DNA from: Leptospira kobayashii
Lineage (GTDB): Bacteria > Spirochaetota > Leptospiria > Leptospirales > Leptospiraceae
Direction of reading: 5' to 3'
Assembly (NCBI RefSeq): GCF_003114835.2
Contig: NZ_AP025028.1
Span: forward strand, 1,067,001-1,131,000
DNA length: 64,000 bases
Below the pieces are notes generated by a model, which was given only the letters and a program-made list of their open reading frames with translations, had not been told where the DNA came from and did not search any database. Both the position numbers and the translations under genes were made by a program. This document shows positions 62,714 to 64,000 of the stretch, one piece after another (position 1 is the stretch's first letter; each line of letters starts with the position of its first letter).

Positions 62714-63118
62714 CTATTTTCTCCAAGGAATGAAAGAGCGTAGTTGCGGGGTTCTTAGATATAAACCCAGCCAAATGAAAATGCCTACATAGACGGGAAA
62801 GAGTATATGAGATCCCAGTGGATTGAGTATCCGAACGTGGGAAGCAACCGCACCTCCCAGGTAGCCGGTAAGTAAAATAGCTCCAAGGACTGAAGTTTTG
62901 GGAATGGCATACAAGGCCGTGCAGATAAGTAAAGTGGTGCCAATATATGGCATGATCTCAATCGGGTAGTCGAGTTTTGCTGCCGCTTCCAATGCTTCCT
63001 TAGGCATACTCTCCAGAAAGAATTTCCCTATACCGTCAAAAAGCAGAAAGGCAATTGCAAGACCGCTTAATACCCTACCGGACCATAATTGTCCTTTTGA
63101 TACAGTTTGAGATTCCAT
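62714..63118 (-). CDS. DoxX-like integral membrane protein
   Basis: A 134-residue protein with GGAGG before its ATG and four hydrophobic helices: RVLSGLAIAFLLFDGIGKFF, PYIGTTLLICTALYAIP, VLGAILLTGYLGGAVASHVR and HILFPVYVGIFIWLGLYLR. The GKF motif, LLTGYLGGAVASHVR and the four-helix layout match the DoxX-like (DUF417/DoxX_2) family of small membrane proteins with loosely defined redox or solute roles. No operon partner is visible. Confidence 0.85.
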   Translation of the reverse strand: MESQTVSKGQLWSGRVLSGLAIAFLLFDGIGKFFLESMPKEALEAAAKLDYPIEIMPYIGTTLLICTALYAIPKTSVLGAILLTGYLGGAVASHVRILNPLGSHILFPVYVGIFIWLGLYLRTPQLRSFIPWRK

Positions 63119-63291
63119 AATAAGTTCCTCCGATTTTAAATTAGAATTTAATCAGTCATTTTTTCCATTTGATGAATCGGTTACAACCATTATTAGCAAT
63201 CCCGCATGCACTTGGTTGGACAAATTATCCTGCTGTATTTCAATAAATTTGATTTCTTTTTTACTATTTTCCGTTAAACTTCCTTCTTAAC

Positions 63292-64000
63292 ATGAAGACC
63301 AAATTGATTTCGATCTCTATTCTCTTTTTTTATCTATTCGCTTTCTATTCTTGTGCAAGTACAGGAAACGATACTTCCTTAGCAAATGAGGATTCTGATT
63401 CTAGTAGTTGTTATGCGAAAGGCGAATCTATCGTTTTTGCTAAAAAAATAGATAAGGCGAAAACGGAAGCTCTTCATTCGGCATTTAAAGATTGTGTGCA
63501 ACGGGCTTTGGGAACTTATATCAGTTCATCTTCCAGTTCAGAGGAGGGGGAGCTTGTTTCTCAGAAAGTGATAGCTGAGTCGGGTGGTTACATTTCGAAT
63601 TATAAAATTCTAAAAGAAGAACAAATCGGATCTTTTTATAAATTGGAAATTTCTGCAAAAGTAGCTGCTGACAAAATTAAAAATGCATTCACTGATCGGA
63701 TCAATGCCATTGTAGATAAGAATCCAATCGGTCCTTGCGGTTTGGGAATTTATATGAATAGAAATTCCGAATACGATTCGGGTGTTCTCAATTGCACTGT
63801 AAACGATATCTCGATCGATCCGGGGACGATTGAAATCAAACTTCCTCATGGAAATTGGACTGCTTCGCCTGCGATTGTTTACGGAATCAGCAAAATCATT
63901 CAAGTCGATTGGAAGGCAAACGCTGTCTCGGAAAACTCCGAAACCATTTCCGATCTGATTCTTGGTAAAAAAATATCATTCCGTTATATATCACCTAACA
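63292..64000 (+). CDS. Lipoprotein with FlgT/LPP20-like domain, 3' end cut by window edge
   Basis: The frame is open from ATG 63292 to the window end (236 codons). The signal MKTKLISISILFFYLFAFYSC-AST has a relaxed spirochaetal lipobox. Residues about 45-135 (AKKIDKAKTEALHSAFKDCV, GTYISSSS, VIAESGGYISNYKIL and GSFYKLEISAKV) have the order seen in the N-terminal domain of FlgT and in LPP20-type lipoproteins: a helix with repeated Ala, a turn, then GYI-x-x-Y and a strand. It may be an envelope or flagellum-associated lipoprotein. The function is not proven. Confidence 0.65.
   Translation, partial: MKTKLISISILFFYLFAFYSCASTGNDTSLANEDSDSSSCYAKGESIVFAKKIDKAKTEALHSAFKDCVQRALGTYISSSSSSEEGELVSQKVIAESGGYISNYKILKEEQIGSFYKLEISAKVAADKIKNAFTDRINAIVDKNPIGPCGLGIYMNRNSEYDSGVLNCTVNDISIDPGTIEIKLPHGNWTASPAIVYGISKIIQVDWKANAVSENSETISDLILGKKISFRYISPN

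Noticed and set aside
1..64000. CRISPR array, tRNA, rRNA or insertion sequence
   Set aside because: Looked for regular spacer-repeat patterns, cloverleaf ends and transposase motifs; none seen by reading, though a covariance search could still find a small RNA.

Overview
The window looks like a spirochaete chromosome, almost certainly Leptospira and probably a saprophytic or environmental species. This is inferred from the moderate-to-low GC, the many lipoproteins with relaxed lipoboxes, the RecA, Xer and chemotaxis protein sequences, and the large number of sensor kinases and 7TMR-DISM receptors joined to PP2C or cyclase outputs. No rRNA, tRNA, CRISPR array, prophage or complete insertion sequence was seen.

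Layout. Bases 1-8800 carry a partial ketopantoate-reductase-like gene, a small degenerate HepT-like gene, a membrane histidine kinase, a chemoreceptor, an AhpD-like protein, an outer-membrane barrel candidate, a TIP30-like Rossmann protein and several unknowns. Bases 8890-12320 form a copper module: a periplasmic metal-binding protein and CopA, divergent from a CueR-type regulator, with two CueR-type operators between them. Bases 12463-22330 hold a receptor-cyclase with an AraC regulator, an ankyrin protein, three lipoproteins (DsbA-like, discoidin-like, Cox11-like), and a receptor-PP2C phosphatase coupled to a histidine kinase. Bases 22366-29513 encode a permuted flavoprotein/polyferredoxin fusion, a secernin-type peptidase, a cation P-type ATPase and a patatin.

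Bases 29600-45800 are a signalling island. An AraC regulator with helically phased operator-like repeats is followed by two paralogous PAS/ATPase proteins that flank an XRE regulator. A chemotaxis operon follows (cheW, a chemoreceptor, cheA, cheB, cheY and a REC/ATPase protein), then a convergent cheD and two hybrid kinases. The three PAS/REC-ATPase proteins share a core in which the phospho-accepting histidine and the usual G1 box are missing, and the REC version also lacks its acceptor aspartate. This is the best candidate in the window for an undescribed signalling module.

Bases 45810-58091 contain a second receptor-PP2C phosphatase, a TPM-domain protein, a CIRCE-controlled ClpB, an aldo/keto reductase, a lipoprotein, a large PAS/GAF kinase with its own response regulator, and recA with a clear terminator. 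Bases 58404-64000 contain a Xer recombinase, a GC-rich non-coding block, a metallo-beta-lactamase-fold hydrolase preceded by an exact CRP-type site, a Crp/Fnr regulator, an FAH-family enzyme, a DoxX-like protein and a partial FlgT/LPP20-like lipoprotein.

Four copies of a roughly 140-base intergenic repeat (8.9, 52.6, 59.6 and 62.5 kb) share two mutually exclusive hairpins. One copy supplies the ribosome binding site of the FAH-family gene.
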